In this document: piece by piece, positions 12,211 through 25,000 of the stretch
How the letters are laid out: each line of letters begins with the position of its first letter
Position numbering within the stretch: the first letter of the stretch is position 1
NCBI GenBank assembly: GCA_039545295.1
Contig: BCIK01000027.1
Span: 273,781-337,780, forward strand
Direction: 5' to 3'
Length of the DNA stretch: 64,000 bases
From: Udeniomyces pyricola
Taxonomy: Eukaryota > Basidiomycota > Tremellomycetes > Cystofilobasidiales > Mrakiaceae
Translations under genes and position numbers: made by a program
Notes under the pieces: generated by a model
What the model was told of the DNA's origin: nothing
What the model saw: only the letters and a program-made list of their open reading frames with translations
Databases searched by the model: none

Positions 12211-14867
12211 ATGCCCCGTACTTGTTCAGGCCTTGCTCCCTATGTCTTTCGCTGCTTCAAAGTTGTCGAAGGGTATGTCATGCCATTTCGTCCAACGCGT
12301 CCTTGCTCTCTCATCTCACTTTCCATCCGGACGCGAACATACTGCCGAGATTCAGAAACCCTCATCACGTCTTTTGGTTCGGCTTGGTTCTCATCCAGAT
12401 GTGCCGATACCCTGACGGGTGCTGCCGGTCCAGTTTTTGTCGCGCTATGTTGGGCCCTCATCCTGGCAGGAGGGTTCATGTTTGGTACGACATCATCCCC
12501 GCCTGCTTCACTTCTCCCTTCAAACATCTCAACCGCATTCAACTTGAATCTACAACCTAATATACCCTCCCGAAACCTTTTCATGCTGATCCCTTCCTTC
12601 GACCACTCGGCCCGACCATAGCTGAGATTATCTATCCTTACAGTCGGACGTACCTCCCGCTGGGCCTTCACCTCATTCTCTTCTTGCCGTGTCTCACCAT
12701 CGCGTTCAACCTGTACTCGCACTATTACCTCGTTACCACTGTATCCCCCGGTCGGCCGGATGATGGGAACGGGAGGGGCAATCCTTCGAGGGAAGGGTGG
12801 TGGTTTTGGGCGCAGAAACGAGCGGGGGGAGAAAATGAAATGCAAGGGGAACGCAGAAGACGGAATGAGGGATGGCAAGAGGAAGAAAGGGAACTCATCA
12901 GGGATCAGGATAGAGACGCTGGAGTTGATATCAGCGGGGAGGAGTCGGGAGTCAGAGGGTTAGGCTCGTCGAGAAGGAGAAGGAAAGAAAGGAAGTGTAG
13001 GAAAGATGGGGGCTCGAAACCCGAGGTGAGTTGTTTCTTTTTAGTCGAGGGCCGGAAAGAACAACTCACATTGAAAGGGAAGGGAACGCATAGTATGTAC
13101 TGATGCTTGTATTGTTAAATTCAACTTTGTTTGGGATGGGTGTGATAGCGAGCCCATCATTGTCGTGTTTGTAAGAGTTGCATTCTCAAGTATGATCATC
13201 ACGTGAGTGAGCTTCGTGCCCCTTAGCGACCCGTCAACCCTTCTGTCTCGTCCGGGCTCTTGACTTGATTTCCTGACTGATGACAGCTTGAGGAGAGCCC
13301 AAAGTAGATACTGATTGGTTCATCAACTCATTGTTCCTTTCATTCTGTTCCTCAGTGTCCTTGTATGTCTCGTCTTATCTCCAGATCATCTACCCGTCAA
13401 TCAGAGCAAGTGTCTATCGTGCTCTGTGACTGACACGACCAAACGGTTCAATACACCGTGGAATTTCATCCGATAAAGGGATCAACGGATGCGTTGGCCT
13501 TCGCAAGTGAGGTCTTGTTCTTCTCCTGTGCCCGGCTCTTGATGGTTGACCCAATCTTGGATGCCATCTTTCTTGAGCTGCTGTCGCTTTGTCTTTCCTA
13601 CCATCGACCCCTGTCTGTTTGTCTGAAGCCGCAATCTAACATTTTCCTTTCTTTTCCTATTCTGCTTCCTTGCCTTTGATACGGTGTTCGTGATCCACCA
13701 GCGAACGTCACTTTGTCCTTTTCATGTCCGTATTGCGATCCTTCCTGATGATTCTATCTCCTTCTCTTCTCCCTTTTCCCATTTGAGGACCTCACGCAAC
13801 AAAATTCTATCCTTCGTGCTTATGCTTGTACTGGTCCAGCTCATATGCACCTCTCTGTTTCTTTTTCTTTTCATCAGGGTCTACCTCGTCGCAGGCTGCT
13901 TCTTTTTCGTCGCGTTTGGGTTCCCTTTGTTCCTCCCATCACTCGATATGTCCTATCCTGTACGTACGCTTTCCTTTGACAATCTTTTTTCTTTGCCTTT
14001 ACGCTCTGTGTGAAGCTCAAAGGATGACTGATGGGCCGCGGCGTTACGGTGGATTTGGATTGCTTCTTGTACAAATGTACGTATGTTGGGACGCGTATTG
14101 ATTCATTTTTCTTTTTCGTTTTTAGTGGCCGTATTGGACGCCGAGAATCGCTTTTACCCTGGAATGTGTTGTACGTTTTTCTTTTTTTTTCTTCTTCTTG
14201 TTCTTCTTTTCCTCCCCCCCTCTTTCTTGCAACTTTGTCTGTCTCTTCTGCAACCCCAATTTTCCACCGAAACCACCCAACTCACTGACTTACTGTGCTA
14301 TCCCTCCGTTTGTGTCTCGTTTGGACAGCTTGCGCTAGCGCTCGGGATCGCAGTGGCCATCATGGCGTCGTGGCATATCCTTCAACTCGCTTGGGCCGAA
14401 ACCTCGGTCGAAGGGCACGACAACGAGTATTATCGACTCAAAGCGATCGAGAGAGGTCAAGGGACGTTTGAGAATGGATACGATTTGGGTTGGAAGTGGA
14501 ACTTGAAGGTCGGGTTCTTGAATCTTGGGCCGGAGGGCGGATAGTGAGTTTTTTTTTCTTTTTTTTTTCTTCGACTGTTTTCTTCTTTCTTTTCCTTCTT
14601 GGTTTGGTCTCCTGTTTCTTTGGCTTTTTGTCTTTTCTTTCTCTGCTATTGGGTCTTGGGTTGATTGAGCACTGTTTTTTTCTTTTCTTCTGTCTCTCTT
14701 CTTTTACCCTGTCTGATCGAAACAGTTCGTATTGGACCCTTTTCGTCCCGTTTCGGATCGAGACGCGATCGGATGGATGGACGTGGGATAAGCGGGAAGG
14801 GTATCGGGGGGTGAATGAGGCGGACGAGTTGACGGATGATGAGGAGGGTGGGGGGATATGGACATGA
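12211..14867 (+). CDS. DHHC-type protein S-palmitoyltransferase (Pfa3-like)
   Basis: Model of 11 exons, about 382 residues: 12211-12272, 12399-12484, 12622-13025, 13149-13202, 13356-13362, 13479-13506, 13702-13725, 13878-13959, 14126-14170, 14329-14543, 14726-14867. The enzyme transfers palmitate to cysteines of membrane-associated proteins. After splicing, the cysteine-rich domain reads RAHHCRVCKSCILKYDHH, then CPWINGCVGLRNERHFVLFM, a complete zinc-binding DHHC core. Four hydrophobic segments are visible: FVALCWALILAGGFMF and PLGLHLILFLPCLTIAF before the DHHC core, YLVAGCFFFVAFGFPLFL and LALALGIAVAIMASW after it. The TTxE-like site appears as ETSVEGHDNEYY, followed by ENGYDLGWKWNLKVGF, typical of Pfa3 and vacuolar or Golgi relatives. 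The region between the second membrane segment and DHHC is a charged insertion of about 100 residues. The catalytic Cys codon opens a 7-nt exon. The exact yeast orthologue (Pfa3, Pfa4 or Swf1) cannot be fixed by eye. Confidence 0.92.
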
Positions 14868-15934
14868 TTGATATATATGTGCATGGTGATGGAGATGTAT
14901 GGAGATGGCAGATGAGCTTGGTCCGGATCGGATCAAGTAATTGATCATTGGCATGATATTGCAATCAGACGACAGCTGTGGGATCTGACTAGATGAGATG
15001 TAGAGGGATTGATGGCCGGAAAGGATGAAAAATGAAGAGCTGAATCCATGCAAGCATACCACGCATGAAGACAGAAGAAAGAAAACAGAAAAAAAAAAAA
15101 AGAAGGCCCTGACTGTTGAACGGACTGGATAATCCATGGGCAAGCGGTTGATGTGTGAGCTCTCTGACGACCGCCATCGAACCCACTCACGCGACGCTCA
15201 CCTCCATCGATCCTCCCTTCCTTCGCGACCTCTTTGTCTCTCAGCATATACGCCACACACTCTTCATTCACTGGTCGCAAGGTAAGATCCCCTCTGCTTT
15301 GCCCTGTCGGTCCCCCCTTCCCCCCCACCGATCGTCGACAGGACAGTGGGCCGAATGTCTCGCTCGAGTACTCTCTCCTTCGCTTTGATCCCACCTCGGC
15401 TTGGGCGCGATCGGGCTGGCGCCTGATGGGCTGATGCGGAATGGACCCAAAGATTCCCTGCCGTCGTCCGTTGGGTCGAGAGATGGACTTGATGATGAGA
15501 CGATTTGAGTGGAGGAGTTGTGTAGCATACTTAGACCTGTCCAGGCATCTCCTTTCGTCCTCTCCCTCCCCCCCCCCCCTTCCCCTTTTGCCCTCGCCCT
15601 TCCCCTTTGTGTGTGGGTGGACTGGTTTGGCTTTTCGTTCTCAAGCTCACGCATACATGACCTCTCTCTTTCTCTCCCCCCTTCTTGTTCATCATCATCA
15701 TCATCACTCATCACTCATCTGCCCTTGATCTCCCTGTTCCTCTCTGGTTCCCATTGGATTCTCTCTTCACTCCCTCCCTCACTCAACTGGCCCCACTTTT
15801 GGCTGCCCTCTTCGCCCGTCCTGTTTCTCCACCCACCCGACACACCTCGCGCCGCCTGCTCTCCCTCCTCCTTCCCCTCACGCGAACCCTTCAATCAGAT
15901 CCGCCCACTCCCCTCCACGCTCGCTTCCTCCTTC
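14868..15934. promoter_or_regulatory. Intergenic region and NST1 promoter/leader
   Basis: This stretch holds the 3' flank of the palmitoyltransferase gene and the promoter of the next plus-strand gene. From about 15540 to 15930 the plus strand is strongly pyrimidine-rich (CCTCTCCC-type runs), a common pattern in fungal leaders and core promoters. An open frame begins at 15509, but its first 142 codons are low-complexity Ser/Pro/Leu and I read them as leader. No other gene is supported. Confidence 0.5.
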
Positions 15935-18900
15935 ATGGCCGGTACCCACCCTCACCAGAACGGTCACCTCCCAGTGAGCCAGCCGCTATCTACATCAACA
16001 CATACCCCTTCACTCGACGGCTCCATCGCCGCCGCCGCTTCCAACGCCGCCTCGTCCAAGAAGAAGAAGAAGAAGGCCGCCAAACGTGCAGCGGCAGCCG
16101 CCGCGGAGGGCTCTCATCCACTCCCTCCCCCAGGTTCCTTCCCTGCGTCCTATCCGCCCTCGGCTCATGATGCTACCAGTTACGATAGTCTCGGTACCAA
16201 CGCCCACGGTCTTGCCGGGGCCCATGCCATCGAGGGTGGACTCGACGAATACGATGAAGACGAGGACCTTCCCCAGCTCGAAACCCCAACTTCCTTGCCC
16301 GCCAACTTTCCGTACCCTCCTGGGGGATACCCGACTGGCGTCGCTGCCGCTGCCACACTCAACGGGGCTTTTGGTAGCGTCGGGGGAGTCATGAGTGGTC
16401 TCGATTACTCGGCGAGTGGACTGAGCCCGAGCGCGCACAATGACCTCGTCCAGACGGCATCGGAGCTGTATCGTGAGTCCGTTGGGAGACGCTTGATCCG
16501 CCGCGTGTCGGGTCTTTGCTTGGTCTTTCTCTCGTTTGCCCTTTTGTTGGTCGAAAACGCGCTCCTCGCCTCTTCTACTCTTTCTCCTTCGTCTTGTCCT
16601 GCATTTGATTTTTGTCCTTGTCTTTTCGCATCCTTGACGTGTTGGCTCGATCAACCTGGGTCAAAGCCCGAAACCCCAGAAGCTGACCCAGTTTTCACTC
16701 TGTTGTCCGCTTTGGCATCTCGCTTCCTTTGTCCTCCTTGACTCCAACCCTGTTTACCTCCGACGCAGGACGAATGGAAGATCCTTCGTTTGGAGAAACG
16801 GAAGAGTACTGGACTTCCCTCCCATCGCATCTTCGCAACTTCATACGCAACGCCTTGCCTATTACCCCCTCCGGCACCTCATTCCCTCTTCCGTCTTCCC
16901 TGCCCAACGCCGGATCCAACCTTCGGCTACCCAACGGGAACCTTGACGGCGGTGGAGGGGTTGGTGCACGTCCTGCTCAAAACACGATGCTTGCCATGGC
17001 TCAACAGATCGTTTCTGCGGCCCATGCTGGAGCGAGAGGAGGCACGCTCACCGCCAATGCTGTCTTGCCACCAGGGACCTTTGATCCGAGCAGCCTTGAC
17101 TTTGCGTTCCAACCTCATCCCGACCACGCTCTCACGAGAAGCCCGTTGCAGGCGGGCGTCGCGGGCATTGGAGCCGTCGGAGGTGGAGGTATCATGCCGG
17201 ATGTGGGACGGAATGGGGGCCATCACCACCACCATCATCACCATCACCAGTCGAACGGAGCGTACTTGGCAGGTGCAGCCGTCGGAGGTGTTGTCATGCT
17301 TGATGAACGGAGTCAGGAGGAGTACGATAGGTTCGTCTTGTCCAGAGAACGGGGAAAAGAAAGAGAGATAAAGAGAGAAGGAGATGGAGGCGAGAGGCTT
17401 TCGGTCGTTTCTTTCTCGACAATTCTTTAGTTGGAAGGTTCGCATGTCACTTGGAGTACTGTACTAAACCTGTTGCATTTTCGCCTTGACATCTGTCTCC
17501 CGTCCCCCCATATCGTTCTTGCATTTCCCCTTGTTCTCCTTCAAATTACGCACGTTCTCTTGAATGTATAATCACAAAAAAAAATCATTCAGCGCTGATG
17601 AGCTCGAAGAGGATGTCTATTCGGACGACGGCCAGTACGACCATCAGCCCGTATCGCTCCAACCCCAACTCAACGGCATCGCCAACGAAGTCGGTTCCAA
17701 GAAGAAGAATAAAAAGAAGAAGAAGAAGACGAATGCTTCGGCCGCGGCCGCGGCTGCGGCTGCCCTAGCTGCCGCTGGTGCTCCGATGCTACCTCCTCCG
17801 TCGAGTCGACCGCAATCTGATCCGCGTGCTCACTCGCATCCCCAACAACAACAACAGCCCCAGCCACAGGTCCAGCAGCCCCTGTCGCATCCCCATCCCC
17901 ACCCGCTTCCGCATCCATCTTCGCGGGCTGAAGGCAAGAAGCCAATGCCTTACGTCCCGACGACACAGCAGCAGCAGCAACAGCCCGCCCAGAATCAGCA
18001 CTTGCATCATCCTTCTCATCCTCATTCGCATCCGAACTCTTCGCCTCATAACCCTAATTCCCTTCCCCCTCACCAACAACCCCAACCGCCCCAGCAACAG
18101 CAACCTGTCCCTGCGCGATCGGCCCGAGCAGCAGGCAAAGCTCCCGCTCCGCTCGTCGCCAACAACAGCCCGAACAACCCGAATAGTCCGACGGCTCACG
18201 CTCATTCCCATCCTCATCCGCATTCGCGCCCACCGTCCTCAACTGCGACCACCACCAACAAGTCCATTTCCACCACTGGAGGGACCTCGAGCGGGGTCGG
18301 CGGCGTCGGAGGCTCGTCCAACTCCAAAGGCTCGTCATCTAACAAAGCCTCGTCAATCCCCGCCAAGATTTGGTCGACCAACTCGACGGAAGAACGCGAG
18401 CGCATCAAGGAGTTTTGGTTGGGCCTGCCAGAGGACGAGAGAAGGAAGTTGGTCAGGTTGGAAAAGGAAGACGTGTTGAGGAAGATGAAGGAGCAACAGA
18501 AGCATTCGTGTGGGTGCGCGGTGTGTGGAAGGAAGAGGTTTGTTGGCGTTCTTTTTTCTCTGCTCTATCCCTCTTCTCCCGTCCTTCTCCCTCCTGCCCA
18601 CCTATTTCCCTGTTTTTCTCTCTCTCGTGTGGGATGTGTTTTGGTTGGATTGTTTCGGAGGAGGATTTTGCGATCAACGTTGGGAGGTAGGCTCACTTTG
18701 GTTTGTTCCTTTTCGGTTTCCCCTTATTTTTCTCCCCCTGGTTCGACCGTTTCTTTCCTTTCCAGAACGGCTATCGAAGAAGAACTCGAGGTCCTCTACG
18801 ATGCCTACTACGACGAACTCGAGCAGTACGCCAACCATCAACAACAATACGCCGCCTCCAACGGCAATGGGTCTGTGCCCCCGCCTGCCGGTCCTGGACC

Positions 18901-21900
18901 GTTCCCTGGATCGGTTGAACTGGACCGCAATGGCGCGTTGGTGAGACCGGATCATCTGGCTCCCATGCCGCCACCACCACCCCCACCGCCCATGGCACCG
19001 ACGATGGCTCAGGCTCAGCAGAGAGTACAACAGCAGCAGCAGCAACATCATCACCATCGGCACCAGCATGCTGGAGGAGAGGAATACGATTCGAGAGATG
19101 GCGAGGATGAGGATGATGAGGAAGAAGAAGAGTACAGTGATGAAGGCGTCGAGGACGATGAAGAGGTCAGTTCCTTGCTCAAGTTCCTTCTTACAAAGAC
19201 GCATGCGAACAGAAACTTAGACTGCTTGGTTGTGACGGTGCTCTTTTCTTTCGCTTCTTATTTCAATCCGAAAGGACGACGATGAGCCGCTTTCTGAGGA
19301 CGATGATGATCTTCGCTCACCGCACCATCACCATCATCATCACCATCGACCCTCATCGAAATCAATTTCCAATCAGAAACTCCCCGCTCACCATCATCAG
19401 CAGCAGCAACAACAACAGCAGCAGCATAACCTTCCTCAGCAACAACAACTGCAGCAACAGCAACAGCTCTCACATCCTCAACAGCAGCAACAGCAACAGC
19501 AGGAGGTCGAGCAGAGGGATCCAGGAGATTTCTTTAGGTTCGGGGGACCTTTGACGACGGTTAAAGGTAATTTTCTGTTTCTGATCTTTTTACTCCACGG
19601 GTTTCCTTTTGTCTTGTGTGTGGTTCTGGCACTTGAGGGAGGAAAGGAGGGGGCAGTAAAAGAATTGAACGGTCTGGACGACCGTTTGGTGGGAGGGATT
19701 GGGTGGAAAGGATGGGAGGATTGGAGTAGAATTCAGGATGACAAAGATAGGGAGGGAGAGATGGAGAGAAACATGGAGGCCTTTCCTTTCCCCTTCCGCT
19801 TTTTGTGTGTGCGGAGGGGCGAGTTTAGGATTACGGAAGGCATTGATGTCAAAAAAGCGGCTTACGCTGAGCTTTTTCGTGGCCTTTTTTTCTTCTTCTT
19901 TGATTTTCTGTCCCATTTCCGCCCTCTCTCTTTCCTCCCTTCGTCTTCTTGTCGGTCCCTCTTTCCCCCTTCGCTTGTCTTCCATCTGCGCCCTCTACTT
20001 TCTCTTCGGTACATCTCCTCGTATAACCCGACCGAATCGAACCAACATCGAACCCCGACGAACTCGCCCCTTGACGCCTAGGAGGCATCCTCACCGTCGC
20101 CGACGACCTCCTCAAAGCGGACGGCCAAAAGTTCCTCGAGATGATGGAGCAACTCGCCGAGCGCCGCATGCAGCGCGAAGAGGAAGCCGCTCTCTCTGTC
20201 GAGGAGGACGACGACGATGGAAGCGAGGAGGAAGATGGATCGGATGAGAGAGGGGATGGAAGAGGTGAAGATGGAGAGGACGAGGAAGATGAAGACGAAG
20301 AGGACGAGGATGATGATGATGAAGACGTAAGTAAAAGAGCTTGCTTTTACCTCTCTCGTTTCCTGATTCTTGGGTCTCGCTCGATTCATCAGATCGTTCT
20401 GGGACCAGGGATGGAATTCTGAACATCTGCCTTTGTAAGAGGGAGATGATGGGGTCAAAGCCACTTGGACTAACTCTTGTGAACATGCCTTTTATGTTCT
20501 ACCTTTAATGATTGTCTCGTTCTCCTTCGTGCCCCATTCACCTCCCCTCTCCCCTAAACCTGCCTCTTTCTCTGACCCCTCTTCTCTTGCTGATACAGGA
20601 CGAAGACGAGGTATGTTCTGATGCGATTCAGCTTATCAAGGCGCGTTCCTTGCTCCTGCCTATCCCTCCTCGATCTAACCCTATGTATTTCTATCTTTTT
20701 TTTCTTATCTTTTAGCCACTCTCGGACGAGCAAAAGATGGAAGAAGGTCGTCGGATGTTCCAAATCTTTGCGGCCCGCATGTTTGAGCAACGCGTCCTCC
20801 AGGCGTACCGCGAGAAAGTTGCCCAGGAGCGTCAGCTCCAGTTGCTGAGGGAACTCGAGGACGAAGAAGGAGCTCAGAGAGCAAAGGAGGCTAAGAAGGC
20901 GGCGGAGAATCAGAAGAAGAAAGATAAGAAGAGGTACGTCTTTGGAAGGGAGGGTTTTGTTCTTGTAAAGGGGAAGAGGTGGAGGGGGCGGGGGGGGGGG
21001 GTGAAAAGGGAGTTCTGGAGAGGAGATGTTTGTATCTAGGTTTGGGTTGTGATTCTTCTTTGACTGACGTGCTTCTCTCCTACCTTGAACCATCCCCTCG
21101 AACAGACTCCAGAAGCTCGCCAAGGACGAAGAGAAAGCGCGCAAGGATGCGGCGCTCAAGGCGGAAGCCGAAGCGGCTAAGGAAGCTCGCCGGGCACACG
21201 AAGCCGAGATGGCCAAGCGTCGAACGGAGGAGAAGGCAAAGCGCGAGGCTGAACGTAAAGCGAGGGCAGAGGAAGTGGCAAGAAAGGAAGAGGAGAAAAA
21301 GAAGCGTCTGGCAGAGGAGAGAGAGAGGGAGGCGGAGCAGGCCAGGAAGAAGAAAGAAAGGTGAGTTGAGAATTCATTTTGGGTCAAGCGGTTAGGAGGA
21401 GTCTTGGAGTGTGTTAAGAAGGTCGGAAGGTGACCTTTTTTCCTTTTACGCGGGTTACTGACGAATACCTGTTTGTTTGCTTTGTTGTGCCTTTTTCTCT
21501 TACTCCTCAATCGTCTCCCTCTGCGATCCTCGATCTCATCTTTCAGAGAGGAAAAGGCTCGACTTGAGCGCGAGGCTCGTGAGAAAGAGCGCAAGGAGAA
21601 GGAAGAGCGGGACCGCGTGGCCGCTGCCGCTAAAGCCGCCGCCGAACTCGCTGTCCAAGTCGCAGCCGAAGAGGCTCAGAAGGAGGCGGCGCGCAAAGAG
21701 AAGGAGGCCAAGGAGGCGAGTGAGAAGCTTCAGCAGCAGCAAACGCTCGAAGCTCAACGGGTTGCCGCGGCCAAGGCGACTCAACTCAAAGCTCAGAAAT
21801 TGGCGGCTCAACAGGCTCAGCAGCAGGCCGCGAGCAACGCTGCTAGGGCAGTGGCGTCGTCGTCGTCGGCGATACCGAGTCCGAGGAAGCAGCAGCAGCA

Positions 21901-23680
21901 GCAAGGATCGTCGTCACCCGCTCCTGGAGCGTCGAATGTGGCTTCCAAGCCGGTGCAGCAACCTCCCCGTCTCCAGCAGTCTTCTCAGCAAACCCCGCAG
22001 CAGCCGCCATCGTCAACCGGACCACAGCATACGCAACAGCTTCACCAGCAGCAGCAATCGTCCCATCAGCAGCAGCAGCAGCAGCAGCCTCAACCTATTG
22101 CGTCCTCGTCTCGCCAACCTTCGGGCCCGCCCTCGACCAACCTCTATTCGCTTGGCATGCCCCCGAACTCGTCCATGACCCAGCCTGTGCAGTTTGCTCG
22201 CCCGATGCCGCATCACCCCCAACACCAGCAGCAACAGCAACCCTCACAACTGGCTCAGCCGCCTTTCCCGTCGCATTCCCCTTTCGGTCAGCAGACTTTG
22301 CCTGCTCGGCCGTCGTCGTCCTCGCCATATGGGTACGGCCTACCTTCGTCGAGTTTCCCTCAGAGCGCGGCCCCGCCCAGTCTTCATCGCCCAGGGTCAT
22401 CCACGCCCATCACACCCGGCGGCGTTTCGTCCAGGTCGGCCCTTCCTTCACCGGGAGCGACTGGGGCCGCCAGCTTGGGATTCCCGTCCTCGAGCCCTGG
22501 CGCAGGTCGTTTGCCGTCGAGCCCGTTCGCCGTCGGAGCCGGTGTGGGCGATGCGTTCGGCGTGGCCAGTTCGATGCCCGTGAGCGGAGGAGGGGGAAGC
22601 ACCGGAACTGGAGGAGGAGCGATCGGTATCCCTATCGCCAATCACAGTCGTCGAGCTTCTCACCACGATCAACCGAACTTGTCACCCGCGACGACCCTTC
22701 TGGGAGCTAGTGGTGGAATCTCGTCGTCCGTTTCGTCGGCGACGAATGGTATCATTGGCGGATCTTCGACTTCACTTCCCCGATCGAGTCACAACGATTT
22801 CCGAGCAATCCAACGCCCTATGCCGATCGGTCGCCCACTCCATGATCTCGATACTCTCGCCGAAACGATGGCTTCCTCGTCCCTCAACTCGCAGCACCCT
22901 CACGCGAGCATCGGTACCAATGTCGGTGTTGGCGGAGGAGGAGGAAACGGAGGAGGAAGCAGTGGTATTGGTGGGGGAAGTGGTAGCGGTAATCTCAATG
23001 GCGGCGTTCATTCTGGTCTCTCAAGTGGCCGCTCAGCCTCGCCTTCGGAGCCTCTCAAGACCTTTGGCTCGTCTGCCCTTTCGCCCGACGACGAGATTGT
23101 GCCTCGACGACCGGTCAACGCGCTCTGGGGAGCGCCCGCCACGGGTCTCGCGCCGTCCCCTTGGTCGGTTCCGCCTCAACCGTCGGCGAACTCGTCCCCT
23201 TTCTCGGGCAGCCCTCAGACGAACAACGCCTCGGCTATCTGGGGCGCTTCAGCGGTCGGAAGCCTTGGCTCGACTCCCGGTAGTCTGGGTGGAGGAGGCC
23301 TCGTTGGTCTGGGTGGATCGTTGGGTGCGAGCAATGGGGTTGGAGGACTCGGTGGGACTGGCAATGGAGTCAATGGTCCAGGTGGCAACAGTAACACCGT
23401 CAGCGGCGGTGGAGTCGGACCTGGCCAATGGGGGATTTCTCCTTCCATCGTTCCCTTTTCGACCAACTCTTCCCAACGTCATCACGGCGCCGGAGCCCAT
23501 GCGCTTTTTGGAACGTTTGAGAAGATTGCACCAGGCGTTGGTGGGGGTGTCGGCGTCGGGGGAGTTCAATCTCATCTCCTTCAACAACATCAACACCAAC
23601 AGCAGCAACAACAACAGCAGCAGCAACAGCAGCTCCTGACTGGCAACTCCGTCCGAGGATTCCCCAACTTCTCCCGATAA
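15935..23680 (+). CDS. NST1: Nst1-like stress-response protein
   Basis: Model of 10 exons, about 1,866 residues: 15935-16472, 16769-17330, 17593-18537, 18766-19165, 19275-19566, 20082-20326, 20599-20610, 20716-20933, 21106-21360, 21547-23680. In budding yeast Nst1 influences salt tolerance; in fission yeast the family is linked to P-bodies. Family hallmarks in order: a Lys/Ala block near the N-terminus ([11 protein letters not shown]), [12 protein letters not shown] plus [18 protein letters not shown] sequence, the Cys pair region [33 protein letters not shown], the acidic low-complexity tract, [20 protein letters not shown], and a long highly charged coiled coil (about 1000-1200). The last ~650 residues are Gln/Gly/Ser/Pro-rich. 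His-rich runs occur at about 17221-17250 and 19318-19350, and several polyglutamine tracts are present. The start at 15935 ([11 protein letters not shown]) is the first ATG of the conserved reading frame after the pyrimidine-rich leader. The 12-nt exon encodes only DEDE. Confidence 0.93.
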
Positions 23681-25000
23681 AAAAAAAAGAGGACGAAATC
23701 AATCACCAAGAACTTTCCATTCCATCTTTCGTTCTAAACCCTCTGTTCTCCCCCTTGATATCTTTGGGCAGCAATCTCTATCACCTATATCCGCCTTGTC
23801 ATTATCTTCTCTCTTTCTTTTTTTCTCTCTTTTTTTTTGTGTGTCCTCTCCGTTTTCAGTCTTGTGATCTCTGGTCATTTCTTCGTCTCATCGTGCCTTG
23901 CGTTTTGTTTTTGTTTCCTTCTCTGTTTCCTTTTCATCCATCTATTCCGTTTCTTTCTTTCTTTCTCATTCCATATCTCCTCCTCCCCCCCCCCTTCTCC
24001 CCTTCCCTTCCTTTCCTCTCTGTTCTTTCCCTCTTCTCCATGTCCAATCCCGAATCCCAACTTGCATCGTACATCGCTCCGTGTCGCTTCGTTTCGTTTT
24101 CCCCTCTTTCTTTGCTTTCTTTTCCCTTCTTTCTTCTCTTTTTCCCTTGCTCTCGCCCTCTTTCTATGCCTATCCTTTTCTGTCTCTATCTCATTCAAAC
24201 CTTTTGTCTCTCTCTCTCTCTCTCGCTTTCTTCTTTTCCCCCTTCCCAACCCCTTCCCGCCTTCAACTAGCCTAATTCTCTTGTTTCTTCTTCCATATGT
24301 TTTTTTTTGTGTATTGTGAATGGGTCCCGATGGAATCTCCCTTTCCTTTTCTCTCACCCATCTCCCTCTCGATCACTTTTTCTCATCCTGAGTCGCAAAA
24401 AAACTCTTTCGAATTCATTCCTTCCTCTGTGCCTGCTTGCAGTTACCGGCCATGATGACTTGTTCCGTCGTTCTATACATACATAACATCACCGAAGCTA
24501 TCATCATGAGAGATAGATGACAAGGGTTGGTCAAATCATGGCAAGATAGAGAATATCAAGCCGGAAAGAGGGAAAAGACAAATATGATATATATAAAATA
24601 ACAAGAACAAAGAAAAAGCTAACAACAAAGACAGAAGATGACTCGACGTTATGATATATCTCGAGATAGGCCGGCCGGGGCATTCTTCNCCCCCCCCCCC
24701 CTTCCCTCCTCCTTCCTCCCCCTCCCCCAGAAAAAAAAAACAGGACAAGTAACGATGTATAGATGAAAGAGAGGGAGAAGCAAAATCGACCATTGTTTCC
24801 CTTAGATTCCTCGGATCGATTATCACGAAACCTTCTTAACCTCCCCCCCCCCCTCCCCTCCCCCCCTTCGACCCGCCCTAATGCTCTTCCTTTCATCCGC
24901 CTTTCATCGGACGTACATATCCATCAACCAAAACCCCCCTTTAAACACCCTTTTCTTCAGCCTTGATTTTTTTTTTTATCCTCGATCAAAACCCTGATGC
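23681..25000. other. Convergent intergenic region, pyrimidine-rich
   Basis: NST1 ends on the left and a minus-strand gene ends on the right, so both 3' ends lie here. From about 23750 to 24400 the plus strand is an almost unbroken T/C tract with long CTTT and CCCTT runs. Open frames in it are low-complexity Phe/Ser/Leu artefacts. C-runs and an A-run near 24690-24740 flank an ambiguous base at 24689. No gene is supported. Confidence 0.6.
24689..24689. other. Ambiguous base (N)
   Basis: A single N at the edge of a long C homopolymer. It most likely marks an unresolved homopolymer length and not biology. Confidence 0.95.

Noticed and set aside
15509..15934. N-terminal extension of NST1 by 142 codons
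   Set aside because: Composition is pyrimidine-driven Ser/Pro/Leu repeats typical of a leader, while [11 protein letters not shown] at 15935 begins the family-like Lys/Ala region.
23755..24357. Several 120-170 codon frames on both strands
   Set aside because: They are products of the T/C tract (Phe/Ser/Leu or Lys/Glu/Arg only), with no domain or splice support.
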